Shown here in pieces: positions 34,500 to 44,780 of a stretch of 64,000 nt of DNA; position 1 is the stretch's first letter, and each line of letters opens with the position of its first letter. Below the pieces are notes generated by a model, which was not told where the DNA came from, made no database searches, and was given only the letters and a program-made list of their open reading frames with translations. The stretch is from Cristatella mucedo (Eukaryota > Bryozoa > Phylactolaemata > Cristatellidae): contig WPIO01000011.1 in the NCBI GenBank assembly GCA_009760855.2, forward strand, positions 5,638,501-5,702,500, in the 5' to 3' direction. The position numbers and the translations under genes were made by a program.

Positions 34500-34832
34500 A
34501 GAAGGTTGCGGACATCAAAACATAGGTAATTATGCGTGTATTCCGTTCGATAATGGAAGAGTAGATTTCGCTTAGTGAATAAATCAGCATGAGGGATGGT
34601 ATAGATAATAAAGTGAAGTCAACCTGAGACGGATCATTGTGTATAATAGTCAAATGCTCAGCAAATGATATCCTCTTTAGCTTCTGCCACACAGAGATGT
34701 CACCAAAGCCGTTGACCAAAGAGTCTCTGATGCCTAGACAAGACGGACAGTGCTCAAGAAGCATTCGGTAATAATTAATGGTATCACTTGCTAGATTTAA
34801 AGTTGAGAGATACAAGTTTAGTTGTTCTGCCA
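34500..34832 (-). pseudogene. Possible C-terminal relic of another LINE
   Basis: The minus strand has an uninterrupted frame (34417-34833). Its segment YYRMLLEHCPSCLGIRDSL resembles the C-terminal HCP-type region of many LINE polyproteins (hydrophobic-LLxHCPxxxxxRxxL). The rest is not recognised. It fills the space between two family B fragments. The match is weak. Confidence 0.35.
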
Positions 34833-35160
34833 CTAATAATAATAATAATTATAATAATTAAGTGCTCTCAGAGAATTTGATCTCTTTCTAGGTACTTCAC
34901 GTGTGCTGTACAGGAAGCATGGTCGAATGGTTAGTATCGTGGTCAATGAAAAACCAGCATAAAATGGCAAGGGTGACAGGCATAAGGCATAAGCATGCAA
35001 ATACAGTTAGTAGCAGCTGCACGGTGTCGCCCCGCATAAGCGCACAACGGACGAATCACATTGGCCCAATAAATGCTGTGATGCATTGATGCGTTTTTAG
35101 TTTCTTTTTAAATGTGGTCAAGTCTGGGGATGTCGTGACGCCAGTCGCAAGTGAGTTGTA
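34833..35160 (-). mobile_element. LINE family B copy (right arm of a tail-to-tail pair)
   Basis: Minus-strand copy from (AAT)n and AGTGCTCTCAGAGAATTTGA through GGCCCAATAAATGCTGTGAT to CCAGTCGCAAGTGAGTTGTA. Confidence 0.75.
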
Positions 35161-35359
35161 TGAGCCCCCCCCACCCCGCTCTCGTTAAGCTCAGCTTACC
35201 ATACGGCTGCTACCTCTGCCTCACTGCTCGAGGACAAAGGTCTTTTTCCGCAGGGCAGTTCTTCCGCGCCCTAAAATTGTGCCATGCTGGCCCTGTGGTG
35301 CATCTTTACAAGACCAATACCTCTCAGATGGAGGAGCGGGGAGGGTAACTCAGGGAAGA

Positions 35360-35610
35360 GAAGAGTGCTACATTTACGAGTCCTGAGCTGCTACTTCCAT
35401 GCTGCTCACTACCTCAACTGCTCTCCTGACTCTGCTTCGCTTCTCACTTTGTTTGTGTTGCGTGAGACGAAGTCTGTTGGCCACCGAATGCGTACCGAGA
35501 GCCGCTCAAGCTGTGAATGAGCTAAACACACTCTCCTGCGTAACACACACATAGTCTTTGTGGCTTTGTGGAGTTACCGTCGGAGATGCATTAAATTACA
35601 TTATGTATTA
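35360..35610 (+). mobile_element. LINE family A, 3' end only
   Basis: This fragment matches the last coding part and 3' UTR of family A (TGAGACGAAGTCTGTTGG, then GTGGAGTTACCGTCGGAGAT) and ends in a TTAAATTACATTATG tail. Confidence 0.7.
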
Positions 35611-36773
35611 TAGAATGTGTATATACACGATGAGGCGTGCTGTTGTCAGTTTTACGATGGATAAGGTCCCCAGCAAACATAGCCATCACTTGAGCGGTCT
35701 ACCGGCTTGAGATGCCAAATACACGAATTTTGTATGCAATGTAATGCACAGTAACATATTTATTTAAATAAAAACTATAGTGCACTCAAGACCTAGTATA
35801 GTACAGGAGATGTTACTTAGTGAGCAGCATGTTGTTTACCTAACCTCAAAGAGTTCTCTTGCAGTCTTTGCACGTGAAATGAGGTGCACTAGGCCAATCC
35901 TAATAGTCGACAAGTATGCCGAAGTGTGCTTGGCAGGCTTCTCACATCTTAACAGCAGCTTTCCACGGAGTTCCTTTTAGATATTGTCTTGCTAAATTGT
36001 CCTCAATAGTAGCCGAATGTTGTAGCCAACCGTTGCCAGACGCGTAGCACAAAGTTGCATTAAAATTAATTGATTACAGAGATAATGTTGCTGATCTGAT
36101 TCAGTGCATTTAGAAATGACAGGCCGCTAGCGGCCGAAGCCTGACCTTATGCAGCGATTACTATGAGATGAGAACGCACCTGCATACTGCACAAAAGTCG
36201 TGAATACTTTCAAACCACGGTCGTCAATAATTTGGAGCCAATATTTAAGCCTTTTGGTCCCCAGGTTTGGCGGATCAAGCTAATCCCTGTCCGAAAGTGC
36301 AGCGTCGCTGGCTTCAAAGGGCGTAGATGGGAAATTTTGCAACGAAAACTCGCACGTCCCATTGAATTCCCAGTGGCGAGATATATTGTGGATAAACTCA
36401 AAACAATGTTTTCGGTTACATGGATTCGAAATAGAAGCTTCATGCAGCTTGTTTTGGCGCAGCAAGTGGGTATCTATTTGAAGGAGTCGAGCCGCTGACT
36501 GTGTCAGGTCGCTTAAAGCCGTTTGCACACATACGTGCTTGGGCAACTGCTCGCTTGGATTCCTTGCATGTGCATCAGGAGCCCCGTTTTCCGCAAAGTC
36601 AAATCAAAGTCGAAGCTTTACGAAACTTTGCTTTGAAATGGGAATTGTGTCGCAGTTAATCGCTAGACGGTAAATGACGGCTCCAACATCGGGTGTGATA
36701 CAACACGGGTTAAATTCTTGTGTAGAAGTTCCTATGCATCTATGAGTGGAGCAGACAGGTAACGTAATGTAAT
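35611..36773. other. Intergenic, unassigned
   Basis: About 1.2 kb with no recognised feature between two LINE family A copies. Confidence 0.4.
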
Positions 36774-38970
36774 GTATCTCCGTCAGTAACTCCACAAAGT
36801 CATAAAGACCACGTGGGTGTTATGCAGGAGAGTTTTGTATAGCGCACTCACAGCCTAAGCGGCTTTCGGTACGCATTCGGTAGCCAACAGACTTCGTCTC
36901 ACGCAACAAAGAGAAAGTGGGAAGCATAGCAGAGTTAGGAGAGCAGTTGAGGTAGTGAGTAGCATAGAAGTAGCAGTTCAGGACCGCTGAAAAAGATGTG
37001 CCAAAGTCGGCAGTTGGAGAGTAGATGTCGTTGCGTAAGAATTGTGGAAGCGAGTTCCACTGTCTAGGACCTGCAGAGCTAAAGCTTCTGTCGCCAACTG
37101 TCTTTAAGCGGAGGAATGGGACAGCTAATTTATTGTCCACACAGGACCTGAGGGCGTGAACAGGCTGAAACTGATGCAGCAGTTCAGCTAGGTATGAAGG
37201 AGCCAAGCCGTGGCGGGCCTTGTGGGTCAGCGTAAGAACTTTGCTCTGTATCCTTTGCTCAACCGGCATCCATTCTAGCTCTTTCAGCAAAGGAGACACG
37301 TGCTCAAACCGCTGGGACTTGAAGACCAGCCTTGCAGCCATATTCATAGTCCGCTGTAGTGTCATAATAGCTTTCTTTGGTAGCCCAGCCAAAAGGGAAT
37401 TACAATAATCAAGCCGAGACAGAACTAAAGAGCTAGTTAAATTTTTTACAAGCCACTGTGGGAGACAGCTTCTAATCTTGGATAGGGATCGGATGTGATG
37501 GCTAGCTGTAGAGGCAGTCTTCTGAATGACGCTTTTGAAATCGAGGCAGCTGTCGAACACGACACCTAGATTACGAGCACGTGGTGAAGGTCGCACAATA
37601 GCATCACATATTAAAACAGCAAAGCCTTTTAATCCAGCCACACGCTTAGGGTGTCCTATGAGAAGCAGTTCGGTTTTATCGTCATTTAATTTCAGGAAGT
37701 TTTCTGACATCCAGGATCGAATATCGGCAAGGCAAGCATTCAGTTTCTCATTTGCTGCAGCAGATTCCGACGGTTTAAATGACAAATAAAACTGAGTATC
37801 ATCAGCATAGAAGTGATATCCTATTCCATGGGCCTTAATCACTTTTCCCAGAGGTTGTGTATATATGGAGAACAGCAAGGGACCAAGTACAGACCCTTGA
37901 GGGACTCCACAGGTGACCCTTCTCATGTCTGAGACCTGACCCCCACACGACACGGATTGAACACGATCAGACAAGTAGGATTTAAACCACGCCAGTGCTT
38001 CGTCTGCCAGACCGATCGTTGTTCTCAATCTTTCAAGCAGAACTTCGTGATCAATGGTGTCGAAGGCAGCAGACAGATCTAGCAGAGCTAGGGCAGTGAC
38101 ATTCCCGTCGTCGTTGCCACGTAGAATGTCATTGTTAACACGGAGGAGAGCAGTTTCAGTAGAGTGCTGCCTCTTGAAACCTGATTGAAATGTTTCTGAC
38201 ATTCCATTATTTTCAATATGTTCAACTAGCTGCTTAGCAACAATTTTTTCAAGAATTTTTGATAAGAACGGAAGAAGGGAAACTGGACGATAGTTTGCTA
38301 GGACCTCTGTGTCTAACCCAGGCTTTTTAAGAATAGGTCTAACGATTGCCGATTTGAAGGACCCCTTTTCCCAAAGAAGCATTACAAATCTTGGTTATGG
38401 CAGGGCTAAGTTGGTCTGCAAGTGAAGACCACAGAGATGAAGGTATAGGGTCTTCAGGAGACGAGCTCTTTTTGCTAGACCTTATTAAGGCAGCCACATC
38501 ACAGGCAGAAACTTCGGAGAACCTTTTAAGAAAGGTCACAGGTTGAGGAACGGCGATTGCTTTGGTCGGAGGAGGCTTAATGGAGGCACGAATGTGCACA
38601 ATTATTTCAGTAAAGAAGGCTGAAAACTTTTCGGCTGAGCCCTTAATATCTTGGGAGTCAGACCTGACAGCATTGGCCAGTAAATGGTTTACTGTCTTAT
38701 AAATCTGTTTAGTGTCCGACTGGCAGGAATCCAGTTTTCTAATGAAAAAAGAAGCCCTGGCTTTTTTAAGCTTTCGGGTGTAAACTCGAAGGAAGTCTTT
38801 AAAATTGACTGGGTCTGCCTCAGACCCGATTTCTTGAAACGACGTTCCAGCCTGCGCTTAACACGGCGCATCTTAAGGAGTTTTTTTGTAAACTGAAAGC
38901 AATCTCGACGACTTTGAACATGGATAGAGCGAACGGGAGCATGCTTGTCCATCATTCTAAGTAGGTTATT
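36774..38970 (-). mobile_element. CR1/L2-type LINE, family A, longest copy (5'-truncated)
   Basis: This is a minus-strand non-LTR retrotransposon, about 2.2 kb. From its 5' side it carries the linker before the RT domain (DKHAPVRS and a basic stretch, 38689-38955), the RT domain, a CR1-type C-terminal region, and a 3' UTR ending GACGGAGATACATTACATTAC, a short pentamer-like tail. The endonuclease domain is missing, so the copy is truncated near 38970. One frameshift near 38345-38400 separates the linker ORF from the RT ORF. It lies between the two SDR genes and is about 99 percent identical to 39855-40925 over the shared part. Confidence 0.85.
36820..38382 (-). CDS. LINE family A reverse transcriptase ORF (partial)
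   Basis: This 520-residue open frame is the best preserved transposon ORF in the window. It encodes a reverse transcriptase used in target-primed integration. Visible motifs: NYRPVSLLPFLSKILEK (30-46), FKRQHSTETALLRV (69-82), [13 protein letters not shown] motif A (100-112), CGVPQGSVLGPLL motif B (158-170), FYADDTQFY motif C with the catalytic aspartates (191-199) and FLKLNDDKTELLL motif D (229-241). After the RT comes the CR1/L2/Rex1-type region with LSRLDYCNSLL and WNSLPQFLR. The first residue is not a true start: the frame continues upstream after a frameshift (38339-38599). It cannot transpose alone because the endonuclease is absent. Confidence 0.85.
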   Translation of the reverse strand: MLLWEKGSFKSAIVRPILKKPGLDTEVLANYRPVSLLPFLSKILEKIVAKQLVEHIENNGMSETFQSGFKRQHSTETALLRVNNDILRGNDDGNVTALALLDLSAAFDTIDHEVLLERLRTTIGLADEALAWFKSYLSDRVQSVSCGGQVSDMRRVTCGVPQGSVLGPLLFSIYTQPLGKVIKAHGIGYHFYADDTQFYLSFKPSESAAANEKLNACLADIRSWMSENFLKLNDDKTELLLIGHPKRVAGLKGFAVLICDAIVRPSPRARNLGVVFDSCLDFKSVIQKTASTASHHIRSLSKIRSCLPQWLVKNLTSSLVLSRLDYCNSLLAGLPKKAIMTLQRTMNMAARLVFKSQRFEHVSPLLKELEWMPVEQRIQSKVLTLTHKARHGLAPSYLAELLHQFQPVHALRSCVDNKLAVPFLRLKTVGDRSFSSAGPRQWNSLPQFLRNDIYSPTADFGTSFSAVLNCYFYATHYLNCSPNSAMLPTFSLLRETKSVGYRMRTESRLGCECAIQNSPA

Positions 38971-39349
38971 AGCTTATCTAGTGAACCGTATATATGGCTC
39001 CTATCAGGTATATTTCTGGCTGCAGAACCGTTTACGATAATCAGATCCTAGCACCTGATGTCAACCAAGCCAACCAGAGCAAGGTGACAACTGTACAGAT
39101 GTAGCAAATTCCGGGCGCAGCAACGTTGCAGCTGTAGAAAACAGTATCGAATTTAAGCCGGTACCCATACAGCCTCCCGGTGCACCCGGGCTTGACTGCA
39201 AGCAATCGAGCATGAGCACATCGTGTTAATTTATTTCCTCAAGTTCTGCCAGCCCGAATTTGCAGATATACTTGTCAGCACAGGCCTGCATGCATACATG
39301 TCTGTACGCTTCCACTTCCACCGAGTTCTCAAAGATCGATGCACTAGAG

Positions 39350-39475
39350 CGTAATGTAATCAATCTTCGCTTGTAACTCCACAGAATTGCAAAGGCAAAG
39401 TATGTGCTACGCAAGAGAGCTTTCTGCAGCATCCATTAGGCCCAAGCGGCTTTCGGTAAGCATTCGATAGCAGCG
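39350..39475 (-). mobile_element. LINE family A, diverged 3' fragment
   Basis: Minus-strand similarity to the family A 3' end: GTAATGTAATCAATCTTCGC, then TAACTCCACAGAATTGC, then AAGCGGCTTTCGGTAAGCAT. It lies between the two young copies. Confidence 0.6.
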
Positions 39476-39774
39476 GTCTAAGACCTGCAGAGAAAAAGCT
39501 GCTGGCGCACCTACGGGGGTTCTTCCTGCAGCGGAAGCGGACAATTGCATTCCATATCTTATAATAAATTATAATAAATGCTTATAATAAATGCTTACGC
39601 GAGAAATTGGCTTACATTATTCGATGGTGAGCTACTACATACCTAAGGTAGTCAATGAAGTCAACCTATGAAACTTAGAACTGCCAGCAGTAAATGCTTC
39701 TAGTATCCCATACACAAATCGCTTAAGGCATACTTACATTAAGTCCTTATTTATGTGCAGAAACGCATGCGCAT

Positions 39775-39854
39775 ACACACACACACACACACAGACACGC
39801 ACGCACGCCCTCACGCATACACACACACATCTATCTATCTATCTATCTATCTAT
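39775..39854. repeat. (CA)n and (ATCT)n microsatellites
   Basis: CA runs followed by about six ATCT units, touching the 3' end of the second young LINE family A copy. Confidence 0.88.
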
Positions 39855-40922
39855 GTATCTCCGTCAGTAACTCCACAAAGTCATAAAGACCACGTGGGTG
39901 TTATGCAGGAGAGTTTTGTATAGCGCACTCACAGCCTAAGCGGCTTTCGGTACGCATTCGGTAGCCAACAGACTTCGTCTCACGCAACAAAGAGAAAGTG
40001 GGAAGCATAGCAGAGTTAGGAGAGCAGTTGAGGTAGTGAGTAGCATAGAAGTAGCAGTTCAGGACCGCTGAAAAAGATGTGCCAAAGTCGGCAGTTGGAG
40101 AGTAGATGTCGTTGCGTAAGAATTGTGGAAGCGAGTTCCACTGTCCAGGACCTGCAGAGCTAAAGCTTCTGTCGCCAACTGTCTTTAAGCGGAGGAATGG
40201 GACAGCTAATTTATTGTCCACACAGGACCTGAGGGCGCGAACAGGCTGAAACTGATGCAGCAGTTCAGCTAGGTATGAAGGAGCCAAGCCGTGGCGGGCC
40301 TTGTGGGTCAGCGTAAGAACTTTGCTCTGTATCCTTTGCTCAACCGGCATCCATTCTAGCTCTTTCAGCAAAGGAGACACGTGCTCAAACCGCTGGGACT
40401 TGAAGACCAGCCTTGCAGCCATATTTATAGTCCGCTGTAGTGGCATAATAGCTTTCTTTGGTAGCCCAGCCAAAAGGGAATTACAATAATCAAGCCGAGA
40501 CAGAACTAAAGAGCTAGTTAAATTTTCTACAAGCCACTGTGGGAGACAGCTTCTAATCTTGGATAGGGATCGGATGTGATGGCTAGCTGTAGAGGCAGTC
40601 TTCTGAATGAAGCTTTTGAAATCGAGGCAGCTGTCGAACACGACGCCTAGATTACGAGCACGTGGTGAAGGTCGCACAATAGCATCACATATTAAAACAG
40701 CAAAGCCTTTTAATCCAGCCACACGCTTAGGGTGTCCTATGAGAAGCAGTTCGGTTTTATCGTCATTTAATTTCAGGAAGTTTTCTGACATCCAGGATCG
40801 AATATCGGCAAGGCGAGCATTCAGTTTCTCAGTTGCTGCAGCAGATTCCGACGGTTTAAATGACAAATAAAACTGAGTATCGTCAGCATAGAAGTGATAT
40901 CCTATTCCATGGGCCTTAATCA

Positions 40923-40925
<3 letters not shown>
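39855..40925 (-). mobile_element. LINE family A, second young copy (5'-truncated)
   Basis: This copy carries a 340-residue open frame (39901-40923) from the YADD motif to the end of the ORF plus the 3' UTR. I count only about ten to eleven differences from 36774-37850. Its 5' end stops in the middle of RT and passes directly into a long TA microsatellite (40925-41013). Its 3' tail abuts an (ATCT)n run. The high identity indicates a recent insertion or recent duplication. Confidence 0.85.
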
Positions 40926-41008
<83 letters not shown>

Positions 41009-41013
41009 TATAT
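40925..41013. repeat. (TA)n microsatellite
   Basis: About 44 TA units with one interruption, starting exactly where LINE family A stops. Confidence 0.92.
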
Positions 41014-41890
41014 CTAATGACAATCATTTCAAAAATTTAAGGAGAGATAATTTTCCAATTTCCTCGTGCGGCTACAACATTCACTCGCATAGCTGAAACT
41101 TAACCGGAGATTGTGCCTAGCATTTTAATTAGCAATGAGTTGTTTGGCTTTCGACCAATGTGTCATTATATTACTAATATAAATGCCAGCATTCTCTCGG
41201 GTGGAAAGTCTTCTTTCTTCAACTTTTCCTAAAACGTCAAAATCTTACATTGAAGCATCTTGAACGTGTCAAATTTATAGATTAATATTCCGCAATTTTT
41301 CGTGCCTATTTGCTACGGCGGTAGTAGCCATTTTTGATCCACCTAAATATTTCAATCGAGTATCCCTTCTTTAACAGAAAATTCACCCCGCCCCGAAAAG
41401 AATTGGCAGCCAGCTTGGAGCGAATGCAGTAAGAGCTCTTATGCCGATCGAAAGCGGAAGTTCATTTAAGATATCTAGCTAACCCAGAATTATGGGATAG
41501 GTTCGGCTAAGATCTTCATATCCTTCTACTACTCCTTTTTAGCTCGTGAAGAAATAAGGCCCTACACACTATGCGCGTTGCAGAAACTAAGACTCCGACA
41601 AGAAGTGAGCATAAATAACAAAGTGTGCTTGCCTAACGGCCTCTTTTGGAGAGATTATTCCTTACTTCTCAGATGGGTAAAATTTATTTTGCAGAGTGGT
41701 TGAGGTCTAAGCTGGCCTGAGAGCAATTTTACTCCAAGCTCAGAGGACCATAAGTAGTTAATCACCCTTGTTCATGCCGCTGCGTTTTTATGAAGGCTAA
41801 CCGCATGTCGACCCCTTGAACTCTCATATGAAGGGTGCGACATATTAACTAGCTCGGGTCTCCTCACCGATAGGTACTGGACCACGAAGT
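41014..41890. other. Intergenic, unassigned
   Basis: Nothing recognised after the TA tract and before the 447-base LINE-related unit. Confidence 0.4.
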
Positions 41891-42337
41891 ATCCAGGAAT
41901 TTGGGTAGACATCTGTACGATCAACCGTGCAAAGCCCACAAAGGCTGAGTGAGTATTACTCTGAAGAGTTTGTAGGGTAAGTTCAAAGACGAAGCACCGT
42001 TCAATGCTCATATGGTAGCCAATAGACACCATATCTCTCGAAAAGACAACGATGCGTTGTGACAGGGGGATAAGTCTAAAAATCCGTTTGGAACTACTTG
42101 GTCTCTCGTGGCATATGAATTTGTTTCGTTTCTCAAATCGCCAACAGTCATTAAATAGCTGCATAAATGGCGTCGTTGAAGCCTCAAAACTGAAGCAAAC
42201 TCTCAACTTTGTCGCGTTTGCTTTAAGGTTAATCTTGTATTGAGCGGGCTTAGTGAGCATGTCATAGTTGAAATCAATCTGGCTTTAGCTAGATGTAGTT
42301 GTCCAAATTTGGAAGAGGATAGATAAACCGTTTAGTA
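41891..42337 (-). mobile_element. Diverged LINE 3' end, first of two near-identical copies
   Basis: The minus strand has an open stretch whose end (DMVSIGYHMSIERCF, then an HSAF segment) aligns with the family A end ([14 protein letters not shown]), so this is a diverged relative of family A. It is 447 bases long and about 97 percent identical to 45001-45447; I count about 12 differences. The two copies bracket the LTR element. Confidence 0.6.
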
Positions 42338-42438
42338 GCGTCACCATAGGGATATGGGAGGGAGAGGGACCGTCTCATCCCTCCACCGAAGAACTGAGTT
42401 TAGTCTCAGCTATATTCGCTAGAGTAACAACGCTTGAG

Positions 42439-42554
<116 letters not shown>

Positions 42555-42555
42555 C

Positions 42556-43524
42556 TAGTGCAAAGCTGTGGTCCGCCTTTGGTTTGGTTTGGACAGGCCG
42601 GTAACCACAGTCAGATGGTGAATTCACCATCGGGGTCGGCCAAGGGACAGCCCGAGGGGAGGAGAGAGGAGACTCGAGTGCGAGAAGGGGGCGAAGGCAG
42701 TCGTGCGTCTTGCTGCTCCGTGCCTTGTGCAATTAGATAAAGATACCACGTCCAAGTTAGTTCATGCATTCGTGACATCCCGTCTCGACTTCTGCAACTC
42801 ACTGCTTAATGGCCTACCAGCATGTGCGATCAGGCGATTGCAGCTTGTGCAAAACTCTGCAGCTAGGCTTGTCTGTCGTGAGCGTCGCAGTTGCCACATT
42901 ACTCCACTTCTCGCCGACCTGCACTGGCTACCAGTCAAGCAACGGATTGACTTCAAGGTTTTGTCTCTCACTTTTATGGTCCTTCATTCTATGGCTCCAG
43001 CCTATCTCTCCGACATACTCCCCCATCAGGCTAAGCATCGTACCACCCGCTTTTCGGAATCCAACAGTCTTGAAATACCTCGTACAAACCTTAAATCCTT
43101 TGGAAACCGTGCATTTAGTTCGTATGCTCCCAAAGCCTGGAACTCCCTCCCGACCTGCGTCAGAACATCCTCTGACCAGACCACATTTAAAAGGAACTTA
43201 AAAACACCTATTTAGGACAGCATTTAGTGGGTCCCTGTGATTCGTCTTTGATGTGCTTATGCGTGCTGACACTGTGCATGCTGCCACTAACCACATTTGC
43301 ATGTTGACCCTGTGCATGTCACCCCTAACCATATTATTCATCTCGTTTGTTTTTCAAGCATGATTTTACTTACCATTCAATTGCATTTCACTTTACAGCA
43401 AATGTAAAGCGCCTAGAGAGAGATTGAGTTCTCTGAGGGCGCTTTATCAAGTGAATTATTATTATTATTATTATTATAACCCGTTGGCGTTGTTCTGGGC
43501 CAGCGTTCTGTATGCCGAACCACA
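42556..43524 (+). repeat. 5' LTR, split by a nested LINE
   Basis: The LTR matches 44781 onward until GTGCAA near 42732. A LINE family B 3' end occupies 42733-43477, and the LTR resumes with CCGTTGGCGTTGTTCTGGGC to end at GAACCACA. The insertion falls within the AATAAA signal. Its left side borders a long TA microsatellite, so the first part of the LTR may be lost. Confidence 0.7.
42733..43477 (+). mobile_element. LINE family B, young 3' copy nested in the LTR
   Basis: This 745-base plus-strand copy has an open frame (42703-43215) for the C-terminal part: [41 protein letters not shown], and a stop after TFKRNLKTPI. Then follow a 3' UTR, the hairpin AAAGCGCC...GGGCGCTTT at about 43406-43446, and an (ATT)n tail. 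It is the best reference for the family B 3' end here. Confidence 0.85.
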
Positions 43525-43538
43525 AGATATTTCGTGGG

Positions 43539-43882
43539 ATGGAGCCGATGACGCCCTGGGAGATGTCTTGTGCAGCTTCCCTAGGCTTTGTTGGCTTCGG
43601 AGACTTCGTTGGCTGGCTGCTGAACTTCGAGAGGGAGATCGAGAAAAGTGGCTACGAACCGAGTGAGTGCCACTTGTTTTTGCTCCTTGCGATGCAAGGC
43701 GGGCCTTTACGTTTGCCTCGGGGCTCCCGCAGGAAGTTCAGGGTGACTATGCCAAGCTTCGTGAGGCCCTAGTGAGGGCATTCACCTCGCCGGCCGGTAG
43801 AGCGAGATTGCTGCACGCTGATCGGGTAAAGGCTGGTCGGACTGAGAGGGCCGACAGGAGCGACCGGAAGCGGCAGCAGTGA
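43539..43882 (+). pseudogene. Gag-like ORF of the LTR element (frameshifted)
   Basis: The frame from ATG 43539 encodes a gag-like pattern (DFVGWLLNFEREIEKSGYEP, then LFLLLAMQGG). A one-base frame change near 43700 moves the reading to the frame encoding FTFASGLPQEVQGDYAKLRE and ALVRAFTSPAGRA. This order (WxxxFE, hydrophobic LxxLxG, then YxxLxxxLxxxF) resembles retrotransposon gag capsid regions. A TGA at 43880-43882 then interrupts, and the same frame stays open to 44566. With a frameshift and a stop, this copy is probably dead unless it uses recoding. Confidence 0.5.
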
Positions 43883-44566
43883 TCACCGACTGTGTGCCGA
43901 GCGACAGAGGTTTGTCATCCTGCCACGCCGTGGCGGCAGGCAACGGCTCTCAAAGCGGTAACGGTTGATCAGGCTGCGATGGTGTTCCACGAAGCAACGG
44001 CAGTGTGCGAGGCAACGGTCAGCGGTGTGGCTGAGGCGACGGAGAGTGAGACGGTGCACGGAGAGGCGGCGGCGTCCGCGTGGAAGGCGGCGGCGTCCGC
44101 GACAGAGTCGGCGGCAGCGTCCGCCGAAGAGTCGGCGGCGTCCGCCAGAGAGGTAGTGGCCGGCGATGCAGCGCAAGCCATGAAGGTGACGTTGGCCTGC
44201 GACCAGCCGGTGGGCTGTGACGCTGCACAGGCAGGAGAGTGTGTGCAGACCGAAGAGTCTGCACAGGCCGGAGAGACTGTGCAGGACGGAGAGGCTGTCC
44301 AGCAGGGAGAATCTGTGCAGGCCGCGGAGACTGTGCAGGCCGGAGAGACTGCTCAGGCTGGAGAGGGTACGCAGGACGGAGAAGCAGCTGCGTATATCGG
44401 AGACGCGGCGGCAGAATCGGCAGAGGCGGATGGAACGACGGCGGTTGGTGTCGGAAAAACAGTGGCTGTGGACGTCAGCTCGATGACGATGGTCGGTGGC
44501 TCACGCTACCGGCTGGTCGCAAAAGGCCGTGCACCAGCTCGCCTCTTGCGATCAGCCGTCAGGTAG
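43883..44566 (+). CDS. Ala-rich and hexapeptide-repeat frame of the LTR element
   Basis: The frame continues the gag-like frame past the TGA and is open for about 228 codons. The first half is Ala/Glu/Ser-rich, coded by GGCGGCGTCCGC-type repeats (44060-44155). Residues coded at 44225-44386 form nine tandem hexapeptides of pattern (A/V/T)-Q-x-x-E-x, such as AQAGET, VQDGEA and VQQGES. I recognise no domain. The protein would be strongly acidic and low-complexity. It may be the C-terminal part of gag or an accessory protein; whether it is translated is unknown. Confidence 0.4.
   Translation, partial: SPTVCRATEVCHPATPWRQATALKAVTVDQAAMVFHEATAVCEATVSGVAEATESETVHGEAAASAWKAAASATESAAASAEESAASAREVVAGDAAQAMKVTLACDQPVGCDAAQAGECVQTEESAQAGETVQDGEAVQQGESVQAAETVQAGETAQAGEGTQDGEAAAYIGDAAAESAEADGTTAVGVGKTVAVDVSSMTMVGGSRYRLVAKGRAPARLLRSAVR
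44225..44386 (+). repeat. 18-base tandem repeat, nine units
   Basis: Nine units of 18 bases, each like GCACAGGCCGGAGAGACT, are kept in frame so that every unit codes a Q-x-x-E hexapeptide. Most differences between units keep the Gln and Glu codons. Confidence 0.8.
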
Positions 44567-44780
44567 CCTGTGGGGTCAGCTATTGATGTTAGCTGCTATG
44601 TCGTGGATGTGTAGGGTCTACTTTGTATCGTTTATAGATAGTCTCGTTCATGCTGCCCTGTACATAGCAGCTACATGTGTTGGTGCTGCAAACTTGTGAC
44701 CTTAAGGTCAAGGGAGCATGTGGTCAGAGCAGGCCGGTACGCTCCTTTCGTAAACAGCTTTCGGGAGCATCGCCGGCAGT

